This document shows positions 8,070 through 14,091 of a stretch of DNA of 14,490 bases, in pieces; within the stretch, counting starts at the first letter, position 1; each line of letters begins with the position of its first letter. The notes under the pieces were generated by a model that was given only the letters and a program-made list of their open reading frames with translations, was not told the origin of the DNA and made no database searches. Origin of the DNA: an uncultured Lachnospiraceae bacterium (GTDB taxonomy: Bacteria; Bacillota; Clostridia; Lachnospirales; Lachnospiraceae); NCBI GenBank assembly GCA_934408585.1, contig CAKRVA010000025.1:1-14490 (forward strand), given 5' to 3'. The position numbers and the translations under genes were made by a program.

Positions 8070-8098
8070 ATTATAGCAGACACCCCTTTATTTTACAA
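8070..8098 (-). promoter_or_regulatory. Promoter of the mutS2 leader RNA
   Basis: On the minus strand TTGTAA (8093-8098), a 17-nt spacer and TATAAT (8070-8075), preceded by TGC, which gives an extended -10. The -35 box overlaps the last codons of the upstream cysteine-cluster gene. The predicted start near 8063-8066 is six to nine bases before the outer stem of the leader. Confidence 0.78.
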
Positions 8099-8771
8099 TG
8101 GTATTATAATACTCTCGGGCTTTTTCCAACCGTTCTGCAAATTGCTGATAAAAATCCGTTTCCTGTGCATCTGTCCGATATTGGTTTACATAAAACAAAT
8201 TCAAAAAGAATAAATTGACTGATTTTCGCAATTCATCACGTTCCAGTTTTTCAAGAATATCCTGAAAAGCCTTTAGCAAATCATGATACTCATTAATGTA
8301 TGCCTCATATTTTGCAAGTTGCGGAATTCCAAGCCACTTTTTAATCTTTACTTTGGATTTGTTTGGATAGTCACACTCTTTTACCTGATAAAAATACCGG
8401 AAGCCACCGTCCTCATAAATTCTTCCCAATGGAAAAAGTCTGCAAAAGCCCGGGCGAAAGGTATGAATGCTGCACCGTTCTTCCTTATTTAAAAACGGAC
8501 ATTGCTCCTTTTCTCCCTGCAGACGAATGTTTGGTAAAATCATACCATCAACTACGTGCAGCTCCAGATATTGATTCAACAGTTGTGAAAAGTCCGCCTG
8601 CAATCCTTTTTCCAGTTCATAAATATCATATGGATCAAGTACAATGGACTCTCCCATGCCATGACAGCACTCGGAACATCCCCTGCATTCCTGACATTCT
8701 ATCCGAACCATATCGTTCGCTGTATATAATTTTCCATCTGAGATTTCATTGATATCAATTTCTCTTTTCAT
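8088..8771 (-). CDS. YkgJ/UPF0153-type cysteine-cluster protein
   Basis: A 227-residue soluble protein with the cysteine pattern of the YkgJ family (putative zinc or iron-sulphur binding): C26-x2-C29-x2-C32-x2-C35-C36 near the N-terminus, then Cys91, Cys100 and Cys110 in CPFLNKEERCSIHTFRPGFCRLFPLG-like spacing. The N-terminal 20 residues and the C-terminal 80 are helical and lack cysteines. No catalytic function is established for the family; a metal-dependent role or role in protein modification has been suggested. The first ATG is used although its ribosome binding site is weak, because the next Met (21) has none. The gene follows the aldose-epimerase-like gene by 41 bases with no hairpin between, so the two are probably co-transcribed. 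No terminator follows its stop; the next element is the leader promoter. Confidence 0.85.
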   Translation of the reverse strand: MKREIDINEISDGKLYTANDMVRIECQECRGCSECCHGMGESIVLDPYDIYELEKGLQADFSQLLNQYLELHVVDGMILPNIRLQGEKEQCPFLNKEERCSIHTFRPGFCRLFPLGRIYEDGGFRYFYQVKECDYPNKSKVKIKKWLGIPQLAKYEAYINEYHDLLKAFQDILEKLERDELRKSVNLFFLNLFYVNQYRTDAQETDFYQQFAERLEKAREYYNTIVK

Positions 8772-8812
8772 TGTCTAACCATTCTCAGCTATTATTCTTA
8801 AAAAACACGTAT

Positions 8813-9691
8813 TTATTCAACCACGATTTCGTATGATGCGCTCCAGACATTTCCGGGAGCTAATGTATTTTCCCATTCTCTGTCCTTGAGTTCTCCCTGA
8901 TATCCGTCACAGTCGCATCTGCCATACCATGGCTCAATGCAGACAAACGGCGCATCCATCTTTGGCGGAGACCAGATACCAAATAACGGTGCCTCCATTC
9001 TTACCGTCAAATACGGTTTGCCGGAAGCATCACACAAAGAAACTGTTTTTGCCTGTTCATGCTCCACAACGAGTGCATCTTTATCAAAAAGAGTTTTTGT
9101 AATCGGCAGCATACCATCTTCTAATGCATAAGTGGTTTTCTGTTCGATTGCCATTCCTCTCTCATTGATTTCAGTACAGACAAGCTTTTCTCCTGCGTCA
9201 AACCGGATGCTGCAATCCGTCGGCTTTTCCTTCTCATTCAGCGGACAGCGAAAACCGGGATGTCCTCCGATTGCAAAGTACATTTCTTCTGCTGCCGGAT
9301 TTTCTACTTTCCAGATTACCTTTACGTTATTTCCAACAAGCTGGTATCCAATTTTTAAAACAAACTCATACGGATATTTTTCCAATGTTTCCGGTGTGCT
9401 TTTCAGCTGAAATTCTATAAATTTGGGCTCTTTCGTAAGCAGTTCAAACTCCATATCCCGTGCAAATCCATGCTGACTCATGGAAAAGGTCTTTCCCTTG
9501 GTACGGTACTCTTTTTGGAACAATCCTCCCACAAACGGAAAAAGAATCGGAGACACTCTTCCCCAGTAAGCAGCGTCACCACTCCACATATATTCTGCGT
9601 CTGTATTACAATTCTTCAGCGATTTTAATTCTGCTCCCAGTGTATCTATCTGAATTGCAATTTTTTCATTTTTCAACTCATAGATTGCCAT
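8813..9691 (-). CDS. Aldose 1-epimerase family protein (LacX/GalM-like)
   Basis: A sugar mutarotase-fold protein of about 292 residues from the chosen start. Typical LacX-type sequences are visible: TLGAELKSLK near the N-terminus, YWGRVSPILFPFVGGL, SQHGFARD with one candidate catalytic His, GGHPGFRCPL with the second His, and CIEPWYGRCD near the C-terminus. Family members interconvert alpha and beta anomers of hexoses. The substrate here is unknown, and LacX-type members often lack a proven role. The ATG at 9691 (MAIYELKN) is preferred to the one seven codons upstream, because AGGAAAG lies close in front of it and the beta-sandwich starts there. No sugar-uptake genes are adjacent, so the physiological context is unclear. 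It is followed closely by the cysteine-cluster gene. Confidence 0.88.
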   Translation of the reverse strand: MAIYELKNEKIAIQIDTLGAELKSLKNCNTDAEYMWSGDAAYWGRVSPILFPFVGGLFQKEYRTKGKTFSMSQHGFARDMEFELLTKEPKFIEFQLKSTPETLEKYPYEFVLKIGYQLVGNNVKVIWKVENPAAEEMYFAIGGHPGFRCPLNEKEKPTDCSIRFDAGEKLVCTEINERGMAIEQKTTYALEDGMLPITKTLFDKDALVVEHEQAKTVSLCDASGKPYLTVRMEAPLFGIWSPPKMDAPFVCIEPWYGRCDCDGYQGELKDREWENTLAPGNVWSASYEIVVE

Positions 9692-9960
9692 AATTTCTTT
9701 CCTGCCTTCCATCTCAAAATGATTCTTTCATATGCTCCTTATTATACAACGATTTTTCCTTATAACACAAGAAGACGGAGAAAATCTTTCTCCGTCCCCT
9801 ATGATAAAATTCTTTACTTAAAAATTTTATCCTGCAATTCAAATCACATAACAAGACAATTCATAACCATTCCAACCAACAGACAGGTACGTGTAATCCC
9901 CCCTACATTTCCCCAAAGAATGTAATTTCAATTTTTAAGCAATAAAATTTTTAAGTCTGC
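9692..9960. other. Gene-free region with several hairpins
   Basis: This 269-bp gap between the XRE gene and the epimerase gene has no plausible open frame. It holds a 10-bp stem with a 3-nt loop (9774-9783/9787-9796) and a 9-bp hairpin (9803-9811/9823-9831). A 14-bp perfect inverted repeat (9817-9830 with 9942-9955) encloses about 110 nt, and within it is a 6-bp hairpin TACATT...AATGTA. A minus-strand TATAAT at 9741-9746 could be the -10 of an epimerase promoter, with a weak TTGTGT 18 bases upstream. No known RNA family was recognised. Confidence 0.5.
9762..9796 (-). terminator. Probable terminator between the XRE gene and the epimerase gene
   Basis: On the minus strand a perfect 10-bp stem, GACGGAGAAA with TTTCTCCGTC, around a 3-nt loop, followed by a loosely T-rich tail (TTCTTGTGTT). 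The U-tract is poor, so termination may be partial. Confidence 0.5.
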
Positions 9961-10248
9961 TCAAGACTTATGTATTTCCATTATAAATGCATTTTCATCG
10001 TCAATCAGTCCGCCTCTTGGAAGTTCAAATACCTGTTCAAATGCACACAATTCATAATCGCAGACGCTTCTTTTTCTGCTTTCAATAAGCGATAGCGCAC
10101 TCCTTGATATCTCAATTCCTAATAAATCCAGCTTTCGTTGCAGGTCAAGCTGCGACCATCCCCGCTTTTTTCGTTCGCGCCTCACATTTTCACCTATTAA
10201 ATTATATCCATTTGTAATTTGAACAAAATAGTCTAATCTATTTGCCAT
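9961..10248 (-). CDS. Small XRE-type helix-turn-helix regulator
   Basis: A 95-residue protein that is nearly all one HTH domain. After about 14 N-terminal residues comes GENVRRERKKRGWSQLDLQR, the usual helix 1-2 signature, then the recognition region ISRSALSLIESRKRSVCDYEL and a hydrophobic helix. There is no sensor domain, so it may act as a repressor by itself or with a partner. The ATG at 10248 is preferred over the one four codons earlier, because GAGGAAGG is just upstream of it, though the spacing is short. A small inverted repeat (9953-9958/9964-9969) overlaps the stop codon and is followed by A/T-rich sequence, perhaps a weak terminator. No prophage or toxin partner is adjacent. The target is unknown. 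Confidence 0.78.
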   Translation of the reverse strand: MANRLDYFVQITNGYNLIGENVRRERKKRGWSQLDLQRKLDLLGIEISRSALSLIESRKRSVCDYELCAFEQVFELPRGGLIDDENAFIMEIHKS

Positions 10249-10291
10249 AACCTTCCTCATTAGATGCGTTGACTATCCCATTTTATTACAT

Positions 10292-10329
10292 AAAAAATAA
10301 AATTCTGTTCGAAAATCGAACAGAATTTT
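10292..10329 (-). terminator. Terminator of the cysK-Rrf2 operon
   Basis: A perfect 13-bp stem (10317-10329 with 10299-10311) with a 5-nt loop, directly after the Rrf2 stop codon, followed on the minus strand by six T residues (10292-10297). Confidence 0.9.
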
Positions 10330-10333
10330 AATT

Positions 10334-10774
10334 CTACTTACAAATGTCAATTTTTTCGGCATTTTTGTCATCTTTTTGCATTAAATCTGCCAAAGATATT
10401 TTATCCAGATATCCATTAATCAGGCTATCCAGCTTCGTCCACATCGGTAAAGTCCTGCATTGTGCGGCACGCTCACACTTGACTGCGCCATTTTCCAGGC
10501 AGGAAACCGGTGCCAGACTTCCTTCGGTCAGTCGAAGTACATCACCAATTTTATATTCTTCCGGGAGACGGCTCAGGCGATAACCACCACCTTTTCCATG
10601 TGCTCCCTCAACAAAGCCGGCCTTTGAAAGCATGGTCATAATGCTTTCAATGTACTTTTGGGAAATTTCCTGTCTTGCCGCAATCTCTTTCAGCGGAGTA
10701 TATTCCTCTTTGTTCTGCTCGGCAAGGTCCACCAATACACGAAGCGCATACCGTCCTCTTGTTGAAATCAACAT
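10334..10774 (-). CDS. Rrf2-family transcriptional regulator with an IscR-like cysteine triad
   Basis: A 146-residue Rrf2 regulator. The N-terminal winged HTH begins MLISTRGRYALRVLVDLA and includes the QEISQKYIESIM recognition region and the GKGGGYRLSR wing. Three cysteines follow at 92, 100 and 106 (C-x7-C-x5-C), the position where IscR binds a [2Fe-2S] cluster. In CymR, the cysteine-metabolism Rrf2 regulator of Bacillus and Staphylococcus, such a triad is not typical. Yet this gene follows cysK by 21 bases, the partner that CymR uses. It may therefore sense Fe-S or redox state and control cysteine synthesis. AGGTG lies about nine bases before the ATG. A strong terminator follows the gene. 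Autoregulation through the dyad at the cysK promoter is inferred. IscR-like is the best label; the specific regulon is unknown. Confidence 0.9.
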   Translation of the reverse strand: MLISTRGRYALRVLVDLAEQNKEEYTPLKEIAARQEISQKYIESIMTMLSKAGFVEGAHGKGGGYRLSRLPEEYKIGDVLRLTEGSLAPVSCLENGAVKCERAAQCRTLPMWTKLDSLINGYLDKISLADLMQKDDKNAEKIDICK

Positions 10775-10795
10775 GAGTATTCACCTTATCCTTTC

Positions 10796-11731
10796 TTATT
10801 CATCCTGGAACATTGGTGTTGATAAGTAACGGTCACCGGTATCAGGCAGTAAAACAACTATGGTCTTTCCTTCATTTTCAGGTCTCTTTGCAAGTTCTAC
10901 GGCTGCCCATACCGCTGCTCCTGAAGAGATACCAACAAGAACGCCTTCGGTTCTTCCAATCTTTTTGCCATATGCAAATGCATCTTCATTTGCAACAGGA
11001 ATAATTTCATCATATATTTTTGTATCAAGAATTTCCGGAACAAAGCCTGCACCAATTCCCTGGATGGAGTGCTTTCCTGCTACTCCTGTGGAAAGTACTG
11101 CAGATGTTGCAGGTTCTACTGCTACTACCTTAACTGCCGGATTCTTTTCCTTTAAATATTTTCCGGTTCCGGTTACAGTACCGCCAGTACCTACACCGGC
11201 TACAAAATAATCTACCTTTCCATCGGTATCTTCCCAGATTTCCGGTCCTGTGGATTCATAATGTGCCTTTGGATTGGAAGGATTTACAAACTGTCCAGGA
11301 ATAAAGCTGTTCGGAATTTCTTTTGCCAGTTCCTCTGCTTTTGCGATTGCTCCCTTCATTCCTTTTGCACCTTCGGATAAAACAAGCTCAGCGCCATATG
11401 CCTTCATCAGCTGTCTACGTTCTACAGACATTGTATCCGGCATTACAATAATAATGCGGTATCCTCTAGCAGCTGCAACAGAAGCAAGTCCGATTCCGGT
11501 GTTTCCGGAAGTAGGCTCAATAATGACGGAATCCTTTTTTAATACTCCTGCCTTTTCTGCATCGTCTAACATCATCTTTGCTACACGGTCCTTTACAGAA
11601 CCTGCCGGATTAAAGTATTCCAATTTTGCAAGTACTCTTGCCTTTAATCCCAATTCTTTTTCCAAATTACTCAATTCCAAAAGTGGTGTGCCACCGATTA
11701 ACTGATCAGCAGCAGTAAAAATCTTTGCCAT
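10796..11731 (-). CDS. cysK: Cysteine synthase A (O-acetylserine sulfhydrylase)
   Basis: A PLP enzyme that makes L-cysteine from O-acetylserine and sulphide. It has 311 residues from the chosen start, the normal CysK length. Visible are the Schiff-base Lys47 in NPAGSVKDR, the substrate loop TSGNTGIG (about 74-81), the phosphate-binding GTGGTVTGTG, and GISSGAAVW near the C-terminus. The ATG at 11731 is preferred over one ten codons upstream, because GAGGAGG sits about eight bases before it. It is the first gene of a two-gene operon with the Rrf2 regulator, transcribed from a near-consensus promoter. In several Firmicutes CysK also binds the Rrf2 protein CymR and forms a cysteine sensor; this pairing suggests that possibility but does not show it. 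Confidence 0.96.
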   Translation of the reverse strand: MAKIFTAADQLIGGTPLLELSNLEKELGLKARVLAKLEYFNPAGSVKDRVAKMMLDDAEKAGVLKKDSVIIEPTSGNTGIGLASVAAARGYRIIIVMPDTMSVERRQLMKAYGAELVLSEGAKGMKGAIAKAEELAKEIPNSFIPGQFVNPSNPKAHYESTGPEIWEDTDGKVDYFVAGVGTGGTVTGTGKYLKEKNPAVKVVAVEPATSAVLSTGVAGKHSIQGIGAGFVPEILDTKIYDEIIPVANEDAFAYGKKIGRTEGVLVGISSGAAVWAAVELAKRPENEGKTIVVLLPDTGDRYLSTPMFQDE

Positions 11732-11794
11732 GATAATTCCTCCTCTACGTTGCGTTTTCATTGCTTATTGTTTTGTTTTTTATTTATTTCTTGC

Positions 11795-11823
11795 AGTATA
11801 GCTCTTTTAACCTACCATGTCAA
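11795..11823 (-). promoter_or_regulatory. cysK promoter
   Basis: On the minus strand TTGACA (11818-11823), a 17-nt spacer and TATACT (11795-11800). The -35 box lies 10 bases past the stop codon of the TetR gene, and no terminator was seen between that gene and this promoter. Confidence 0.87.
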
Positions 11824-11828
11824 TAGGT
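11810..11828. promoter_or_regulatory. Candidate Rrf2 operator over the cysK -35 box
   Basis: An imperfect dyad, ACCTA (11810-11814), nine bases, TAGGT (11824-11828), with further partial symmetry outside. It covers the -35 hexamer. The CC...GG half-site layout resembles IscR type 2 and other Rrf2 sites, so a repressor here could block the operon. This is inference from position and symmetry. Confidence 0.45.
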
Positions 11829-11833
11829 AATTA

Positions 11834-12427
11834 TTATTTTACTCCAATAAATAATGGCGATTCCAAAATATCCCGATACATCCCTCTGATATTTTCACAC
11901 ACAACTTCCCTTTTTGTATCCGGCAAAAAACATTCATTGATTACACCACCCAGACCATTACACATGAAGGCCGCCGTCTGTCTGGAAGAATACTTTGTTT
12001 TAATCTGCTGATTATGCCTGTTTAGATAGTCCTCCACATTTTCAAATACATGTTGGAAAAAAGCGGAATACAGATAAGGATTTTTTGCCGGTGTAGTCTG
12101 GGAAAAAAACGGGGCATTATGATAATACAGATTCAAAATACACTCAAGTAGGTTGTCATACCCTTTTCTTGCATTGTTTTCCGGATTGTTTTTTGCCTGC
12201 AAACTATGATAATCATCTGTAGCTTCCTTTATATAATCCCAAAACATTTCATCCACCAGAGAATACTTATCATCATAATGTGTATAGAACGTAATCCGGC
12301 TTGTCTCACCTACACGGCAGATTTCGGAAACAGTTATTTTTTCAAAAGACATTTTCTGTAACAATTCAATTAACGTAAGCTTGATATTTTTCTTGGTCTT
12401 GATGATTCTCTTATCTTCCATAACCAT
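11834..12427 (-). CDS. TetR/AcrR-family transcriptional regulator
   Basis: A 197-residue one-component regulator. The N-terminal TetR HTH spans about residues 9-60: KNIKLTLIELLQKMSFEKITV, SEICRVGETSRITFYTHYDDKYSLVDEM. This includes the conserved T-x-x-x-I-c-x-x-a-x-x-S-R-x-T-F-Y-x-H-Y-x-x-K pattern. The remaining 135 residues form a helical ligand domain rich in aromatic residues, whose ligand cannot be predicted. The first ATG is used, since AGGGGAAAG lies just upstream. It is divergent from the PAP2-like membrane gene with 133 bases between their starts, so control of that gene and of itself is the simplest reading. No terminator separates it from cysK downstream. Confidence 0.9.
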   Translation of the reverse strand: MVMEDKRIIKTKKNIKLTLIELLQKMSFEKITVSEICRVGETSRITFYTHYDDKYSLVDEMFWDYIKEATDDYHSLQAKNNPENNARKGYDNLLECILNLYYHNAPFFSQTTPAKNPYLYSAFFQHVFENVEDYLNRHNQQIKTKYSSRQTAAFMCNGLGGVINECFLPDTKREVVCENIRGMYRDILESPLFIGVK

Positions 12428-12442
12428 ACACTTTCCCCTATT

Positions 12443-12518
12443 TGTATAAATATGTGCTCATTTTTTTCAAACTGTCATTGTAAAAATAATTTTATTTATT
12501 ATAACATCTGTATAAATA
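12443..12518. promoter_or_regulatory. Divergent promoters of tetR and the membrane protein, with a repeated motif
   Basis: Minus strand: TTGAAA (12465-12470), 16 nt, TATACA (12443-12448), for the TetR gene. Plus strand: TTGTAA (12478-12483), 16 nt, TATAAC (12500-12505), for the membrane gene. The 10-mer TGTATAAATA occurs twice, at 12443-12452 (covering the tetR -10) and 12509-12518 (just downstream of the membrane-gene -10). The second copy faces a partly symmetric half, ATATGTAC. These are candidate TetR operators. Confidence 0.55.
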
Positions 12519-12560
12519 ACTCACAATATGTACTATTTCAGTTTGCAGAAAGGAATTCGT

Positions 12561-13139
12561 ATGAATCATTTATATAAAACAATAAGAATCCTGACATTGG
12601 CACCAATCCTTGCTTCCATTTCTCTCCTTTTGCTTTTTCAGCTACGCCCGGATATTTTTCCCAATGGAGTTATGGATCTTGGCTGGTCACTGTTTTTTCT
12701 TGGTGTCCTGCCGCTGACTGCTTATCCACTGCAGCCGTTTCTCCCTCCTTTTAAAAATCAGGGCAGAGAAGGTCAGCGTCATCTGGCAATCCTTATGGCT
12801 GTGATCGGATATCTGGGAGGATTTATATATACCCGGATTATGCACACCCCCTGGAATCTATTGTTAATCTTTTTGGAATATCTGATTTCCGGTGCGCTTA
12901 TTTTACTTTTCAATAAAGTTCTTAAAATAAAAGCCAGCGGACACGCCTGTGGAGTGGCTGGTCCGCTGTTCTATCTTTGTTATTTTATTGGCTACAAAGC
13001 TTTATGGGCAATTCCTGTTGTTTTTCTTGTTTATTGGTCCTCACTCAGGATGAAACGTCATACCTGGTCAGAGTTAATCTGGGGGACGTTCATTCCGCTT
13101 CTGTCATTAACGATTCTGTTAGTTGCCGGAACCACTTAA
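12561..13139 (+). CDS. PAP2-like six-helix membrane protein
   Basis: The only plus-strand gene: 192 residues with about six hydrophobic segments. The segment KASGHACGVAGP recalls the PSGH motif of PAP2 lipid phosphatases, and SSLRMKRHTWSELIWG recalls their SR...H...D motif with Glu in place of Asp. The first PAP2 motif (K-x6-RP) is not evident, so catalysis is uncertain and this may be a divergent or inactive member acting on membrane lipids. The ATG at 12561 is used because AAAGGA lies about eight bases upstream; an ATG 11 codons earlier has no such site. It is probably controlled by the divergent TetR. Its last 21 bases overlap the 3' end of the convergent zinc-ribbon gene. No terminator was seen after it. 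Confidence 0.75.
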   Translation: MNHLYKTIRILTLAPILASISLLLLFQLRPDIFPNGVMDLGWSLFFLGVLPLTAYPLQPFLPPFKNQGREGQRHLAILMAVIGYLGGFIYTRIMHTPWNLLLIFLEYLISGALILLFNKVLKIKASGHACGVAGPLFYLCYFIGYKALWAIPVVFLVYWSSLRMKRHTWSELIWGTFIPLLSLTILLVAGTT

Positions 13140-14051
13140 TTCATCCACATAATCTTTATATACATATCCGTCACTACCATCATTCAGGCGGATATGATAC
13201 CAGTTGTCATTTACCAGTTCATAATACTCATAAACTTCACCGGTTCTTGCAACACCAAGTATGGAAGAGTTCTCTGTATCCGGTTGATTACGGATATTTA
13301 CATTTTTAAGCACCTGAATTTTTCCTGCCACTTTATTTTCCTGTTGCTCTACAACTTCATCCTGGTTACGGTCCCATCGCATAGAGAGTTTGTTCTTTAC
13401 AAGAACAATTCCGACAATTACAAACAAAACCAGAATAACTGCACCTAAAATCATTGTAAGATTTGAAATGCTGATACCCTTGCTGGAAAACTTAGGATTA
13501 TCTTCATAATCTTCATCGGAATCATCATCCTCTGCGTAGTCTTCTTCGGCGTAGTCTTCTTCGGCGTAATTTTCTTCATATGCATCTTCAAAATCATCTT
13601 TGCGGCTTTTCGCTTTCAAAGGTTCTTCTTTGGCATATTCTTCATCTACAGGTTCCTCATCTGAGTATCCTTCTTCCGGATAATTTTCTGTGCCTTCTTC
13701 TTTTGCGTCATCTTCTTTTACAGAATCATCCTCCTGTAATTTCTTCTCAATATCCTTGAAGTCACGCTTTACAACAGCCTGCTCCGCTTCCATGATAATG
13801 CTTTTTTCTATTAAATCAAAAGGAATGTCTACCGTCTTCGTTCCGGTAACCGGAATTTCATCGTCCTCCGGTTCCTGCTTTGCATCACTGTTTTCCACAA
13901 CAGATGCTCCACATTTATGGCAGAATCTTGTTCCTTCGCGAAGAATTTCTCCGCACTTCGGACATCTAGGAAGTTCATCAACCTTTTGACCACACTTTAC
14001 ACAAAATGTATCCGTATCCAATAATTCGGCTCCACATCTTTTACATTTCAT
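13119..14051 (-). CDS. Double zinc-ribbon, acidic, transmembrane, SH3-domain protein
   Basis: A 310-residue membrane protein of unknown role. Two zinc ribbons sit at the start (Cys3, 6, 17, 20 and Cys30, 33, 44, 47). Residues 104-187 are a highly acidic low-complexity linker with EDYAE repeats. A transmembrane helix follows (about 199-218), then an extracellular bacterial SH3 domain (about 244-303: VNIRNQPDTENSSILG, WYHIRLNDGSDGYV), a type that often binds peptidoglycan. The architecture links a cytoplasmic metal ribbon to the wall. GGAGG lies eight bases before the ATG at 14051; the ATG at 14054 is equally possible. The frame stays open 30 codons further up, but that part is translated repeat unit 1 and is rejected. 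It lies directly downstream of the 52-bp repeat array, so its 5' UTR probably includes the array. Confidence 0.82.
   Translation of the reverse strand: MKCKRCGAELLDTDTFCVKCGQKVDELPRCPKCGEILREGTRFCHKCGASVVENSDAKQEPEDDEIPVTGTKTVDIPFDLIEKSIIMEAEQAVVKRDFKDIEKKLQEDDSVKEDDAKEEGTENYPEEGYSDEEPVDEEYAKEEPLKAKSRKDDFEDAYEENYAEEDYAEEDYAEDDDSDEDYEDNPKFSSKGISISNLTMILGAVILVLFVIVGIVLVKNKLSMRWDRNQDEVVEQQENKVAGKIQVLKNVNIRNQPDTENSSILGVARTGEVYEYYELVNDNWYHIRLNDGSDGYVYKDYVDELSGSGN
13531..13575 (-). repeat. Three in-frame 15-bp tandem repeats coding for EDYAE
   Basis: Three adjacent 15-bp units (13531-13545, 13546-13560, 13561-13575) of the form TC-GCGTAGTCTTCT differ at a few bases and encode the acidic pentapeptide repeat of the linker. 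Because 15 is a multiple of three, copy-number change would alter linker length without a frameshift. Confidence 0.8.
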
Positions 14052-14091
14052 CATTCTATCCTCCGTACCACACTTGCATTTGCTCCTGTGG

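Noticed and set aside
7876..8076. Plus-strand open frame of 66 codons
   Set aside because: It begins inside the terminator hairpin, lacks a ribosome binding site and is explained by the structured RNA on the other strand.
9719..9740. Five-codon leader peptide (MKESF) before the epimerase gene, with AAGGAG in front
   Set aside because: The probable -10 box at 9741-9746 would place the transcript start at or after the AAGGAG, so it would not be usable.
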